From: Kutzneria sp. CA-103260
Lineage (GTDB): Bacteria; Actinomycetota; Actinomycetes; Mycobacteriales; Pseudonocardiaceae
Direction: 5' to 3'
Assembly: GCF_018263855.1 (NCBI RefSeq)
Contig: NZ_CP073318.1
Span: 3,844,001 to 3,908,000, forward strand
DNA: 64,000 bases
The notes under the pieces were generated by a model that did not search any database, was not told the DNA's origin, and worked only from the letters and a program-made list of their open reading frames with translations. Position 1 is the first letter of the stretch; each line of letters begins with the position of its first letter. Shown one piece after another: positions 7,770 to 15,985 of the stretch. Position numbers and translations under genes: made by a program.

Positions 7770-8937
7770 GGTCCGCCTCCGTCTGGGTGCTCAGCCATCG
7801 GCGCAGTTCGTCGCCGTGCTCGTCCAGCTCGGGCGGCGGCAGCCGGTAGACCGCGGGCGTGGCCGAGAACCGGATCGGGTGCCGGGTCGTCGGCACCGCG
7901 CGGTCCCCCTCCCCCACCACCACAACCGGATCCAGGCCGAAGCGCTCGGCCATGGCGAAACCGCCGTCGATGGTGTTGATCGGTCCACAGGGGACACCGG
8001 CGGTCACGAGCAGGTCGAACCATTCGAGCGCGCCTTTGGTCGCCAGCCGTTCGGTCAGGATCGGCCGCAACTGCTCACGGTTGCGCGTGCGGTCGGCGTT
8101 GCGGGCGAAGCGCGGGTCGTCGGGCACCGCGGGCAGGCCCAGGACTTCGCAGAGCCGGCGGAACTGCCCGTCGTTGGCGGCCGCGACGATCAGATCGTGG
8201 TCCGCGGTGGGCAGCGGCTCGTACGGGAACACGCTCGGGTGCGCGTTGCCCATCCGGAACGGCACGGTGCCCCCGGCGACGTAGGCCGAGCTGTGGTTGA
8301 CCAGGCCGGTCAGCGCCGAGGACAGCAGGTTGACCTCCACGTGCTGGCCCCGCCCGGTCGCGTCGCGGTGCCGCAGCGCGGCCAGGATGCCGATGGCGGC
8401 GTGGTTTCCGGCCATCACGTCGAACACGGAGATGCCGGCCCGGTACGGCGGGCCGTCCGGGTCGCCGGTCAGGCTCATCAGGCCGGAGATGGCCTGCACC
8501 ATCAGGTCGTAGCCAGGCACGTGGCGGCCGGCCCCGGCGCCGAAGCCGGTGATGGACGCGTAGACCACGGCCGGGTTGGTCCGGCTGACGGTGGCGTGGT
8601 CCAGGCCGTACTTGGCCAGCCCGCCCGGCTTGAAGTTCTCGATGACCACGTCGGCCCGGCGGGCCAGTTCCCGGCCGAGCGCCGCGTCGGCGTCGTCCCG
8701 CAGGTCCAGCGCCACCGACCGCTTGCCCCGGTTGACGCCGAGGTAGTAGGTGGACACGTCGTCCCGGACCGGCGGCGTCCAGGTGCGGGTCTCGTCGCCG
8801 TGCGGGCCCTCCACCTTGATCACCTCGGCGCCCAGGTCGGCCAGCAGCATGGTCGCGTACGGGCCGGCCAGCACGCGGGAGAAGTCGGCCACCAGCAGGC
8901 CGGACAGCGGCCCGCCGCCCGTCGCCGCGTCCGTCAC
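7762..8937 (-). CDS. Class III CoA-transferase (CaiB/BaiF family)
   Basis: A 391-aa enzyme that moves CoA from one acyl-CoA to a free acid. Family hallmarks are the N-terminal GLLVADFSRVLAGPYATMLLADLGAEVIKVE segment, which contains the catalytic Asp region after GPY, then LDLRDD, ENFKPG and the C-terminal GVPCGPINTI. GTG 8937 is taken as the start because it overlaps the amidohydrolase stop by 4 nt (GTGA), and the family consensus begins immediately after it. The frame to 9489 is an overlap with the upstream gene. A 27-bp regulatory element ends 3 nt before this start codon, so this gene may have its own control point inside the operon. Confidence 0.88.
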   Translation of the reverse strand: MTDAATGGGPLSGLLVADFSRVLAGPYATMLLADLGAEVIKVEGPHGDETRTWTPPVRDDVSTYYLGVNRGKRSVALDLRDDADAALGRELARRADVVIENFKPGGLAKYGLDHATVSRTNPAVVYASITGFGAGAGRHVPGYDLMVQAISGLMSLTGDPDGPPYRAGISVFDVMAGNHAAIGILAALRHRDATGRGQHVEVNLLSSALTGLVNHSSAYVAGGTVPFRMGNAHPSVFPYEPLPTADHDLIVAAANDGQFRRLCEVLGLPAVPDDPRFARNADRTRNREQLRPILTERLATKGALEWFDLLVTAGVPCGPINTIDGGFAMAERFGLDPVVVVGEGDRAVPTTRHPIRFSATPAVYRLPPPELDEHGDELRRWLSTQTEADRV

Positions 8938-10397
8938 TGCGTCCGCCCATCGGACGACTGTCCGCCCGGCCGGGTGTCGCCGCGGTACTCGGTGTAGGTG
9001 TACGGGTTGTCCAGCACCTCGGCGGCCGGGACGTCCGGGTTCATGCCCTTCTGCCACTCCTGTTCGCCCAGCTCCGCGCGCAGGTACTCCACCGTCCGCT
9101 CGACCTCGGCACGCACCGCGGCCAGGTCCACGCCGACCAGCTTGTGGTCGCGCTTGACGATCCGGCCGTTGACCAACACCGTGTCGACGTCGCCGCGCTG
9201 CGCCTGGAACACCACGTGCCCGTACGGGTTGAGCAGCGGGAACATCGCCGGCGAGTGCTCGTTGCGGATCAACACCAGGTCGGCCTTCTTGCCCACCTCG
9301 ACGCTGCCCAGGTCCGACTCCCGACCCAGCGCGCGGGCGCCACCCATGGTCGCCCACTCCACGACCTGCTCGGCCCGCAACGCGGAGTGCGTCACGGTGT
9401 CCCCCTTGGTGTGCGCGGCCATGTGCTCCCGCGCGCGGTCCGCGCTCAGCGTGGCGCGCATCGCCGAGAACAGGTCGCCGCTCCACCACACGGAAGTGTC
9501 CATCGACAGCGACACCGGGATGCCGTGCGCGCGGATCACCCAGGTCGGCGGATAGCCCTGGCCGGCGCTCTGCTCGCTCTCCGTGGACACCGACACCGAG
9601 CCGCCGGTCGCGGCAATACGGTGGTACGAGTCGGTGGACAGCGACGCGGAGTGCACGTAGACCGTGCGCGGCGTCATGAAGCCGTGGTCGTGCATCAGCC
9701 GGATGCCGTCGTCGTTGGTCGCGCCCCAGACGCCGGCGTGCGTGGTGACCGGCACGTCCAGGTCGCGAGCGACCTCGAAGGCCGCCTTCTCCGGGAACTC
9801 CGGGTCGCCGGTGACGTCGAAGGCGATCTGGAAGCCGAGCATGTCGTCGCCGGCGAGATGGTCGGCGAAAGCCCGGAACTCCGGCGTGCCGGTCCAGTTC
9901 GCCGGGCTGTCCTGAATGTTGCCGTACGCCAACACGAAGCGTCCCGGCACCGAGCGCAGCGCGTCCACCGCGGCCTCGGCGTGCTCGATGGTGCGCAGCC
10001 CGTGCGACCAGTCGACGGTGGTGGTGACGCCGGCGTCGAGCGCCTCGACCGCGCCGAGCAGGTTACCGGCGTGCACGTCCCGCGGGCGGAAGGTCTTGCC
10101 CCATTCCAAGTAGTACCAGACGAAGTACTGCGTCAGCGTCCAGTCCGCGCCGTAGCCGCGCATGGCCGTCTGCCACAGGTGGCGGTGGGTGTCGATCATG
10201 CCCGGCAGGACGACGCCGCCGGCGGCGTCGATCTCCACCGTCCCCTCGGGCACGGCCAGCGCCGGGCCGATCGCGGCGATCCGGTCGTCGACCGCGAGCA
10301 CGTCGTGGTCGGTGAGCACCCGCCGCCGACCGTCCATGGTGAGCACGGTGCCGCCACGCAGCACGACGGGCCGGCGGTCATCGGCGGGCGTGGCCAC
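8934..10397 (-). CDS. Amidohydrolase (TRZ/ATZ/cytosine-deaminase-like)
   Basis: A 487-aa metal-dependent hydrolase. The N-terminal beta-sandwich begins VVLRGGTVLTMDG, then the TIM-barrel opens with the metal-binding VVLPGMIDTHRHLWQ. Further metal or base residues appear in TTHAGVWG, VHSASLS and SLSMDTSVWW, the pattern of the ATZ/TRZ subgroup that removes amino or chloro groups from heterocycles. The C-terminus KADLVLIRNEH closes the sandwich. GTG 10397 has a strong AAGGAGG 6 nt upstream; the open frame to 10460 lacks one and runs into an operator. It is the first gene of the operon. It probably starts breakdown of a nitrogen-bearing ring or amide, but the substrate is not readable. Confidence 0.85.
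   Translation of the reverse strand: MATPADDRRPVVLRGGTVLTMDGRRRVLTDHDVLAVDDRIAAIGPALAVPEGTVEIDAAGGVVLPGMIDTHRHLWQTAMRGYGADWTLTQYFVWYYLEWGKTFRPRDVHAGNLLGAVEALDAGVTTTVDWSHGLRTIEHAEAAVDALRSVPGRFVLAYGNIQDSPANWTGTPEFRAFADHLAGDDMLGFQIAFDVTGDPEFPEKAAFEVARDLDVPVTTHAGVWGATNDDGIRLMHDHGFMTPRTVYVHSASLSTDSYHRIAATGGSVSVSTESEQSAGQGYPPTWVIRAHGIPVSLSMDTSVWWSGDLFSAMRATLSADRAREHMAAHTKGDTVTHSALRAEQVVEWATMGGARALGRESDLGSVEVGKKADLVLIRNEHSPAMFPLLNPYGHVVFQAQRGDVDTVLVNGRIVKRDHKLVGVDLAAVRAEVERTVEYLRAELGEQEWQKGMNPDVPAAEVLDNPYTYTEYRGDTRPGGQSSDGRTQ
8940..8966. promoter_or_regulatory. IclR-type operator element, copy A
   Basis: A 27-bp element CGTCCGC-N4-CGGACGACTGTCCGCC. The core palindrome CGGAC-GACT-GTCCG is at 8951-8964, with an extra half-site CGTCCGC 4 nt to its left. 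It matches copy B (10422-10448) at 23 of 27 positions; only the N4 spacer differs. It lies inside the last codons of the amidohydrolase gene and ends 3 nt upstream of the CoA-transferase GTG. Confidence 0.6.
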
Positions 10398-10421
10398 GGG
10401 CGGCCTCCTTGACTCAGCACT

Positions 10422-10448
10422 CGTCCGCTCTGCGGACGACTGTCCGCC
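10422..10448. promoter_or_regulatory. IclR-type operator element, copy B
   Basis: Same 27-bp architecture as copy A, with the core palindrome GCGGAC-GACT-GTCCGC at 10432-10447. It sits 24-51 nt upstream of the amidohydrolase start in the gap between that gene and the IclR regulator gene, where an operator for the catabolic operon is expected. Confidence 0.65.
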
Positions 10449-10491
10449 AGCATCTTTCAACGCCGCCCGCGGCGAGTCAATCCCCGACCGG

Positions 10492-11298
10492 TCAGGACGC
10501 GACCACGACGTGCGGCACGGTGTCGAGCCGGGCGAAGTCCGCGCTGATCTCCCCCGCCGCCTTGAGGAGCAACGGCAGGTGGTGCTCCACCATGCGGTCC
10601 ACCGAGGTCTCGGCCGCGTGGCAGTTCACGTTCAGCGCGGCGACCACCCGGCCGGCGCCGTCCCGCAGCGGCGCGGCGATCGACCGGATGCCCAGGGCCA
10701 ACTGCTCGTCGGTCATCGCCCAGCCACGAGCCCGCACGTCTCGCAGCACCGCGTCGCGCTCGGCCGCGTCCGGCTGCCAGCGCGCCACCAGCCCCGACCG
10801 GGTCGGCTGCGCGAGCGTGGCCTCCACCTCCGCCTCGGGCAACGCGGCCAACAGCACCTTGCCCAGCGACGTCTGCAGCGCCGGGAACCGGGTGCCGATC
10901 TGCACGGCCAGCGCCACCAGTTTGGGCACCGCGACCCGCGCCACGTAGACGATGTCCGAGCCGTCCAACTGCGCCACCGAACTCGACTCGTTGGTGCTCG
11001 CGACCAGGCGTTCCATGTGCGGCCGGGCGACGTCCCACAGCCCCGTCGACCGCACGTAGGCCACGCCCAGGTCCAGCACCCGCGGCGTGAGGGCGAAGCC
11101 CTGCTCGTCCTGCCGCACATACCCCAGCTCGGCCAGGGTGAGCAGGATCCGCCGGGCCGTCGGCCGGGCCAGCCCGGTCGCCGTGGCCACGTCGCTGAGC
11201 GTCATCACCGGCCGCAACGGCTGGAAGGAGCGGATCACGTCGAGCCCGCGGGCCAGCGCCTCGATGAAGTCGGGTCCGGTGTCGGGACGGGCAGGCAT
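10492..11298 (-). CDS. IclR-family transcriptional regulator
   Basis: A 268-aa regulator. The N-terminal winged helix-turn-helix (about residues 10-75) shows FIEALARGLDVIRSF and MTLSDVATATGLARPTARRILLTL, the standard IclR start. The C-terminal effector domain includes LDLGVAYVRS, LGKVLLAALPE and IAAPLRDGAGRVVAALNVN. ATG 11298 is preferred because GAGAGG lies 6 nt upstream; the frame to 11328 begins in a palindrome. It stands just upstream of the operon on the same strand, and three related palindromes (8940, 10422, 11321) flank it and its probable targets, so it likely controls the catabolic operon and itself. The inducer is unknown. Confidence 0.92.
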   Translation of the reverse strand: MPARPDTGPDFIEALARGLDVIRSFQPLRPVMTLSDVATATGLARPTARRILLTLAELGYVRQDEQGFALTPRVLDLGVAYVRSTGLWDVARPHMERLVASTNESSSVAQLDGSDIVYVARVAVPKLVALAVQIGTRFPALQTSLGKVLLAALPEAEVEATLAQPTRSGLVARWQPDAAERDAVLRDVRARGWAMTDEQLALGIRSIAAPLRDGAGRVVAALNVNCHAAETSVDRMVEHHLPLLLKAAGEISADFARLDTVPHVVVAS

Positions 11299-11320
11299 GG
11301 CACACCTCTCGCGGGCACGA

Positions 11321-11336
11321 CCGGACAACAGTCCGG
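11321..11336. promoter_or_regulatory. IclR-type operator, copy C (autoregulatory)
   Basis: Palindrome CCGGAC-AACA-GTCCGG, arms of 6 bp with a 4-nt spacer, 22 nt upstream of the IclR start codon. The core CGGAC-N4-GTCCG is the same as in copies A and B, but the extra half-site is missing. Position suggests autoregulation. Confidence 0.6.
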
Positions 11337-11382
11337 ATGATGGCGATGGCCAGCGTAGACGGATCAGCGCACCCGGTCCCGG

Positions 11383-12762
11383 TCAGCGACCGCCGGCTCG
11401 TGACGGCGCGAGCACGCTGGCCACGATCAGAATCGCGGCGCCGGCCATGATGAGCGGGGACAGTCGGGGCAGCACGTCCTCGCCCCCGGTCACCTGGAGC
11501 ACGGCCGCCGCGACACCTCCGCCGACGAACTGCGCGACCCGGTACATCCCGCCGACCGCCGCGGTGTGGGCGACCGGCGCGGCCTGCAACAACACGCTCT
11601 GGTTGGCGATGTTGACCAGACCCGCCGGCACCGCGAGCAACACGGCGACCCCGACCGCGACCTGGAGCCGAGAGAGGTTCGGCACCAGCGGCACCGCCGC
11701 GGCCAGCAACAGACCGAACGCCCCGATGCCCAGTGCCACCCGCACGCCGACGCGGCGTATGACGCGGTGCGCGAGCAGGCAGGCACCGCCGACGGCGACC
11801 GGCAGCGACAGCATCGCCAGGGCGATCCGGCCCGCCGGCACGGCGTGCGCGGCCAACCACAGCGGCAACGCGTAGAAGGCGGCGTAGAAGCAGCTGTAGA
11901 ACACCAGTGTCCGAGCAAGTGTGAGCACCAGATGGCGATCGGCCACCACGCGCGGCGACAGGAACGGCACCGGCGCGAACCGGCGCTCCCACACCCCGAA
12001 CGCCACTGCCAGCACCGGAAACACCGCGAGCAGGAGCCACTGCGGCTGCGGCACCGTGATCAGGAACGTCACCACCATGATCACCGCGGCGCAGAACAAC
12101 GCCATGCCCGGCAGGTCGAGTGCGATCACCAGGCTCCGCCAGCCCGTCCACACCGTCCTTTCCCGACCCGTGGCAAGCAGCAGGAGCACCGCCGCGACGA
12201 CCGCGCACAGGCTCGGCACGGCGATCGCCACCCGCCAGCCCGCCCACTGCATGACCGCCGCGCCCACGCTCGGCGCGGCGGCGAAGGCCACCTCGCTGAC
12301 CACGGCGACAAGCGCGAGACCGGCGGTGGCGTCGACAGTGGACGCACGTCGTCGCAGCAGGCCGAGCGCGGCCGGGTACTGCACAGCGGTGCCGACACCG
12401 GTCAGCGCCCGCGCGGCGACGAGCCACACCGGCGTGAGGGCGAGGGCGGCCAGCACCGAGCCGGCGGCGACCAGCACCAATCCGCTGACCGCCACTCGGC
12501 GGGCGCCCAGCAGATCCGCCAGCCGGCCACCGGTCGGCGCGGCGAGCGCCGCCGCGAGAAAGAACGCGCCGGTGATCCAGGTCGTGGTCGCGCGACCCGG
12601 ATACTGCTGCTGCAGCACGGGAAGCAACGCGGCGATCAACGCCGAGGACAGCCCGTGCAGCGCGGTCGCCGAGGCCAACGCGACCAGCAGCGACGTCCGC
12701 TTTCTCCGCGATGGGGCCAGTTCGCCCCTGATCGTCAGAAAGGCGGTGGCGGAGTCGGGCAC
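11383..12762 (-). CDS. MFS transporter (DHA2-like)
   Basis: A 459-aa integral membrane protein of the major facilitator superfamily with about 12-14 hydrophobic segments. The loop after the second helix carries the family motif GGRLADLLGARRVAVSG, and WITGAFFLAAALAAPTGG matches the DHA2 drug-efflux group; RALTGVGTAVQYPAALGLL is the motif-C region expected of exporters. It would move a small molecule out of the cell using the proton gradient. It ends 84 nt before the IclR start and shares its strand, but the gap and order leave open whether it belongs to the catabolic operon. Its own promoter region faces the zinc-ribbon gene. Confidence 0.85.
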   Translation of the reverse strand: MPDSATAFLTIRGELAPSRRKRTSLLVALASATALHGLSSALIAALLPVLQQQYPGRATTTWITGAFFLAAALAAPTGGRLADLLGARRVAVSGLVLVAAGSVLAALALTPVWLVAARALTGVGTAVQYPAALGLLRRRASTVDATAGLALVAVVSEVAFAAAPSVGAAVMQWAGWRVAIAVPSLCAVVAAVLLLLATGRERTVWTGWRSLVIALDLPGMALFCAAVIMVVTFLITVPQPQWLLLAVFPVLAVAFGVWERRFAPVPFLSPRVVADRHLVLTLARTLVFYSCFYAAFYALPLWLAAHAVPAGRIALAMLSLPVAVGGACLLAHRVIRRVGVRVALGIGAFGLLLAAAVPLVPNLSRLQVAVGVAVLLAVPAGLVNIANQSVLLQAAPVAHTAAVGGMYRVAQFVGGGVAAAVLQVTGGEDVLPRLSPLIMAGAAILIVASVLAPSRAGGR

Positions 12763-12981
12763 GAGAACCTTCCCTGGGGCGACGAAGGGCGATCGCCTCC
12801 TGGGGAAGCCCTGACTTGTTGATCAAGCAAACTCTATGCCCGCCAACGCATTCAGCTGTGTCGAAAAGATCGAATACGCACATGTTCACCCTTTCGGCCG
12901 AACGGTCCTGCCGCGAGGATTTGTGCTGCGGGGTGGCCGTCTCGCGCGGACGAGGGCCCGCTGCCTGGCATGATGTGGGGC

Positions 12982-13245
12982 ATGGGCTTGTTCAACTCGA
13001 ATCCTCGGCTCGCCACCGTGCACGGTCGGGCGCTGCTGTGCCTGGTCTGCGGGGGCCGGGAGTTCTGGTCTCGCGAGGTCAAGCTCAACAGCACCGGCGC
13101 GGAGCTCCTCGGCCTGGGCTGGGCGAACCAGTCGGCACTCGCCCTGATCTGCGATTCGTGCGGCTACGTGCACCAGTTCGCCGGCAAGGGCCCGGACATG
13201 TGGCGCCGGGACCAGGGATATCCGGCCGGCGTCGAAGTCAACTGA
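12982..13245 (+). CDS. Small zinc-ribbon protein of unknown function
   Basis: An 87-aa soluble protein with two CxxC knuckles, CLVCGG near residue 24 and CDSCGY near residue 60, separated by about 35 residues: a rubredoxin-like zinc ribbon. The segment LLGLGWANQSALALICDSCGYVHQF resembles a family of short nucleic-acid-binding-type Zn-ribbon proteins widespread in bacteria. Start candidates are ATG 12970, 12973 (other frame) and 12982; I took 12982 because the family normally begins with MGLF. No operon partner is evident: it is divergent from the MFS gene. Function is unknown. Confidence 0.75.
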   Translation: MGLFNSNPRLATVHGRALLCLVCGGREFWSREVKLNSTGAELLGLGWANQSALALICDSCGYVHQFAGKGPDMWRRDQGYPAGVEVN

Positions 13246-13490
13246 CCCTCGAAGTTCAGGCAGCGATATTGGCCGGTCCCGGACAGAAACCGTTTGCCGG
13301 GATTGCCCCGACACGGTGGCCCCAGGTACGAACAAGAGGGCTGTTGAAACGATCAAAAACCGTTGGGGGCTCGACGTTCCACGGCCGCCGGGCCGGCTCC
13401 ACCTGCACCGCGAGCGGCAATCGCGGTTGAGCCGGGCCGTCGGTGGCACGCGCCTCCACGGTGACAGCACCCCTCACCGAGGAGGCCCCT

Positions 13491-14597
13491 GTGAAGCCGA
13501 TCCATCTCGGCCTAGCCACTCTGGTCGCGGCAAGCGCCTGCGTCGCCGTGACGACAGCGCCCGCGGTCGCGGCGCCCGACCTGCTCACCGCGATGCAACA
13601 CGACTTCGGCCTGACCGCTCAGCAGGCACGCACCCGCGTCCAGCAAGAAGAGCTGGCCCTCAGGACCGCGCCCACCGCCCAGCAGGCGGCCGGCGCGGCC
13701 TACGCCGGATCCTGGTTCGACCCGGCCAGCGGCAGACTGACCGTGGCCCTGACCGACCACAGCACCGACGCCGCGGTCACCACGACCGGGGCCCAAGTCG
13801 TCCGCGCGACCCACAGCTGGGCCGAACTGGCCGCCACCAAGGACAAGCTCGACGCCGGTCCGGCCCCAGCCGGCGTCGCCAGCTGGGGCATCGACCCCCG
13901 GCGCAACTCCGTGGTGATCACCGTCAGCCGGTCGGACGCCTCGGTCCAGCGGTACGTCGCCGCCGCCGCGAAGCTCGGACCCGTTGTGGTGCAACAGAAC
14001 ACGCACGCCGTGCCGCAGACGTTCTCCGCCGGCACGGTGGGCGGCGACCCGTACTACATCAACGGCAACGTGCGCTGCTCCATCGGCTTCTCCGTGCAGG
14101 GCGGCTTCGTCAGCGCCGGCCACTGCGGCACGCCGGGCAGCACCGTCGTCGGCTGGGACGGCTCGTACATGGGGTACTTCGTCGGCTCCACCTTCCCCGG
14201 CAACGACTACTCCTTCATCCACACCGAGAACGGCTGGTGGAACGCGCCGGTCGTGCTCGGCTGGGGCACGGTGAGCGACGCTCTGGTGCGCGGCTCGTGG
14301 GAGGCGCCGCCGGGAACCTCGGTCTGCCGATCCGGGTCCACGACGCACTGGCACTGCGGCACGGTCCAGACCCAGAACCAGACCGTGAACTACGCCCAGG
14401 GCGCGGTGTACGGGCTGACCGGCACGGACGTGTGCGCCGAGCCCGGTGACTCCGGCGGTTCCTTCATCACCGGCGACCAGGCCCAGGGCGTGACCTCCGG
14501 TGGTTGGGGCGACTGCACTTCCGGCGGCCAGACGTGGTTCCAGCCGGTCAACCCGATCCTCGCGCAGTTCGGCCTGTCCCTGGCGACCTCGGCCTGA
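13491..14597 (+). CDS. Secreted streptogrisin/alpha-lytic-type serine protease with prodomain
   Basis: A 368-aa exported S1 protease. A signal peptide (about residues 1-28, ending APAVAA) leads into a prodomain to about residue 180 that shows the alpha-lytic prodomain pattern (TAMQHDFGLTAQQARTRVQ, YAGSWFDPASGRLTVALTD). The mature chain has the triad His in SAGHCGTPG, Asp in GNDYSFIHT and Ser in EPGDSGGSF, plus paired cysteines around the His and near CRSGSTTHWHCG. GTG 13491 is preferred since GAGGAGG lies just upstream; the frame to 13443 lacks a signal peptide start. The prodomain acts as a folding chaperone and is cleaved off. A strong hairpin follows the gene. Confidence 0.93.
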   Translation: MKPIHLGLATLVAASACVAVTTAPAVAAPDLLTAMQHDFGLTAQQARTRVQQEELALRTAPTAQQAAGAAYAGSWFDPASGRLTVALTDHSTDAAVTTTGAQVVRATHSWAELAATKDKLDAGPAPAGVASWGIDPRRNSVVITVSRSDASVQRYVAAAAKLGPVVVQQNTHAVPQTFSAGTVGGDPYYINGNVRCSIGFSVQGGFVSAGHCGTPGSTVVGWDGSYMGYFVGSTFPGNDYSFIHTENGWWNAPVVLGWGTVSDALVRGSWEAPPGTSVCRSGSTTHWHCGTVQTQNQTVNYAQGAVYGLTGTDVCAEPGDSGGSFITGDQAQGVTSGGWGDCTSGGQTWFQPVNPILAQFGLSLATSA

Positions 14598-14641
14598 GTC
14601 CACGCGGGAGGGGGCACGCGCCCCCTCCCGCGGCCTCAGGC
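14592..14641. terminator. Bidirectional terminator hairpin
   Basis: A two-step inverted repeat between convergent genes. The inner stem is 14603-14615 with 14620-14632 (13 bp perfect, loop ACGC). An outer stem GCCTGAG at 14592-14598 pairs with CTCAGGC at 14635-14641. The outer arm overlaps the protease stop codon. It probably ends both the protease transcript and the long GH4 operon read from the other side. Confidence 0.85.
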
Positions 14642-14650
14642 GCCACCCAT

Positions 14651-15985
14651 CTACCCAAGAGCACCGGCGCCGGCCCCTTGATACCCATACCCCAGCACCG
14701 CGCGCAGCCCCGGCTGCAACCGTTCCCGGTGCGCGGTCACCATGTCGTCGCACAGCCGCCAGATGTCCTCAACGGACAACGTCGCCGCGGTCGCCGGATC
14801 CACCATCGCCGCGTGCCGGACATGCCGCGGGTCGTCCTCGACGGCGGCCCGCACGACCAGGTCGGTCATGCTCAGATAAGCCCGGTTCAACGCGGCCAGC
14901 TGCGGCGGCAGCGCTTCGGCCCGCGTCGGCAGCACCCCGGTGGCGTCCACCAGACAGGGCACCTCCACCGCCCCACCCGCCGGCAGGTTGGGAATCAGCC
15001 CGTGATTGGGCACGTTCCCGTACACGGTCCGAGGCGTGCCGGTGGCGATGCTGTGGATGATCTGCGGCGCGTACTCCATGGTGCCCTCGACCGGCAGCGG
15101 CTCGCCCTCGGCCAGCGCGGCCCGGGTCTGCTCGTAGCTGGCCTCGTTCCCGGCCACGATGCGCAGGTACTCGCCGATCGGCAGCCGCAGGCGCTCGACC
15201 TCCCGGTCGTGGTGCAGGTACCAGGGCACGTACTCGCACGAGTGCTCGCTGGTCTCCGTGGGGTAGAAACCCAGCCGCCGGAACATGTCGAACCGCACCC
15301 GCCGCCGCAACTGGGGGTCCCGCTCGGCGAGTTCGGCCAGTCGCGGGTAGAGGTCCGCGCCCTCGTGCTCGAAACGGAGGATCCACGCCTGGTGGTTGAC
15401 GCCGGCGGCGCGGTAGACGATCTCCTCGTACGGCACGTCGACGAGGTCGGCCAGCCCGCGCACGGTCCAGTACACCGAGTGGCACAGGCCGACCACCCGG
15501 GTCAGCCCGGTGGCCTCGACCAGGTACTGCACGTTCATCGCCATCGGGTTGGTGTAGTTGAGCAGCCACGCGTCGGGGCACACCGCGGCCATGTCGGCGC
15601 CGAGGCCGCGCAGCAGCGGAAACGTCCGCAGGGCACGGAAGATGCCGCCGACGCCGAGGGTGTCGCCGATGGTCTGGCGCAGGCCGAACCGGCCCGGCAC
15701 CTCGAAGTCGGTGCGGGTGGCCCCGCCCATGCCGACCTGCACGATGTTAATCACGAAGTCGGCGCCGTCCAGCGCGGGACGACGCTCCAGGTGCGCGGTG
15801 ATCTCCGGCTTGGCCCCGCGGACCCGGGCGATGTGCCGGGCCGCGGCCAGCGCGGTGTCCAGCCGGTCCCGGTCGATGTCGTGCAGCGCGACCCGCACGT
15901 CGGTCAGCTCGGGAAAGGCGAACAGGTCGGCGAGCAGCCCCTGGGTGAACACCACGCTGCCGGCGCCGACGAAGGCGATCTTCAT
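14651..15985 (-). CDS. Glycoside hydrolase family 4 (NAD+/Mn2+-dependent glycosidase)
   Basis: A 444-aa cytoplasmic enzyme. The N-terminal Rossmann motif MKIAFVGAGSVVFT binds NAD, and the metal ligands expected in GH4 are visible: the Cys in VVGLCHSVYW and the His in AAGVNHQAWIL, with NYTNPMAMN before them. GH4 enzymes cleave glycosides by transient oxidation at C3 rather than direct hydrolysis. It is the last gene of the carbohydrate operon and its ATG overlaps the PfkB stop by 4 nt. Its role is probably to split imported oligosaccharides inside the cell. Whether it prefers alpha-galactosides, glucosides or amino sugars is not decided by these motifs. Confidence 0.92.
   Translation of the reverse strand: MKIAFVGAGSVVFTQGLLADLFAFPELTDVRVALHDIDRDRLDTALAAARHIARVRGAKPEITAHLERRPALDGADFVINIVQVGMGGATRTDFEVPGRFGLRQTIGDTLGVGGIFRALRTFPLLRGLGADMAAVCPDAWLLNYTNPMAMNVQYLVEATGLTRVVGLCHSVYWTVRGLADLVDVPYEEIVYRAAGVNHQAWILRFEHEGADLYPRLAELAERDPQLRRRVRFDMFRRLGFYPTETSEHSCEYVPWYLHHDREVERLRLPIGEYLRIVAGNEASYEQTRAALAEGEPLPVEGTMEYAPQIIHSIATGTPRTVYGNVPNHGLIPNLPAGGAVEVPCLVDATGVLPTRAEALPPQLAALNRAYLSMTDLVVRAAVEDDPRHVRHAAMVDPATAATLSVEDIWRLCDDMVTAHRERLQPGLRAVLGYGYQGAGAGALG

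Noticed and set aside
12816-12840. TTGATCAA palindrome near the MFS gene start as an operator
   Set aside because: Only the central 8 bp are symmetric and flanks do not pair. It is unlike the IclR-type sites found nearby.
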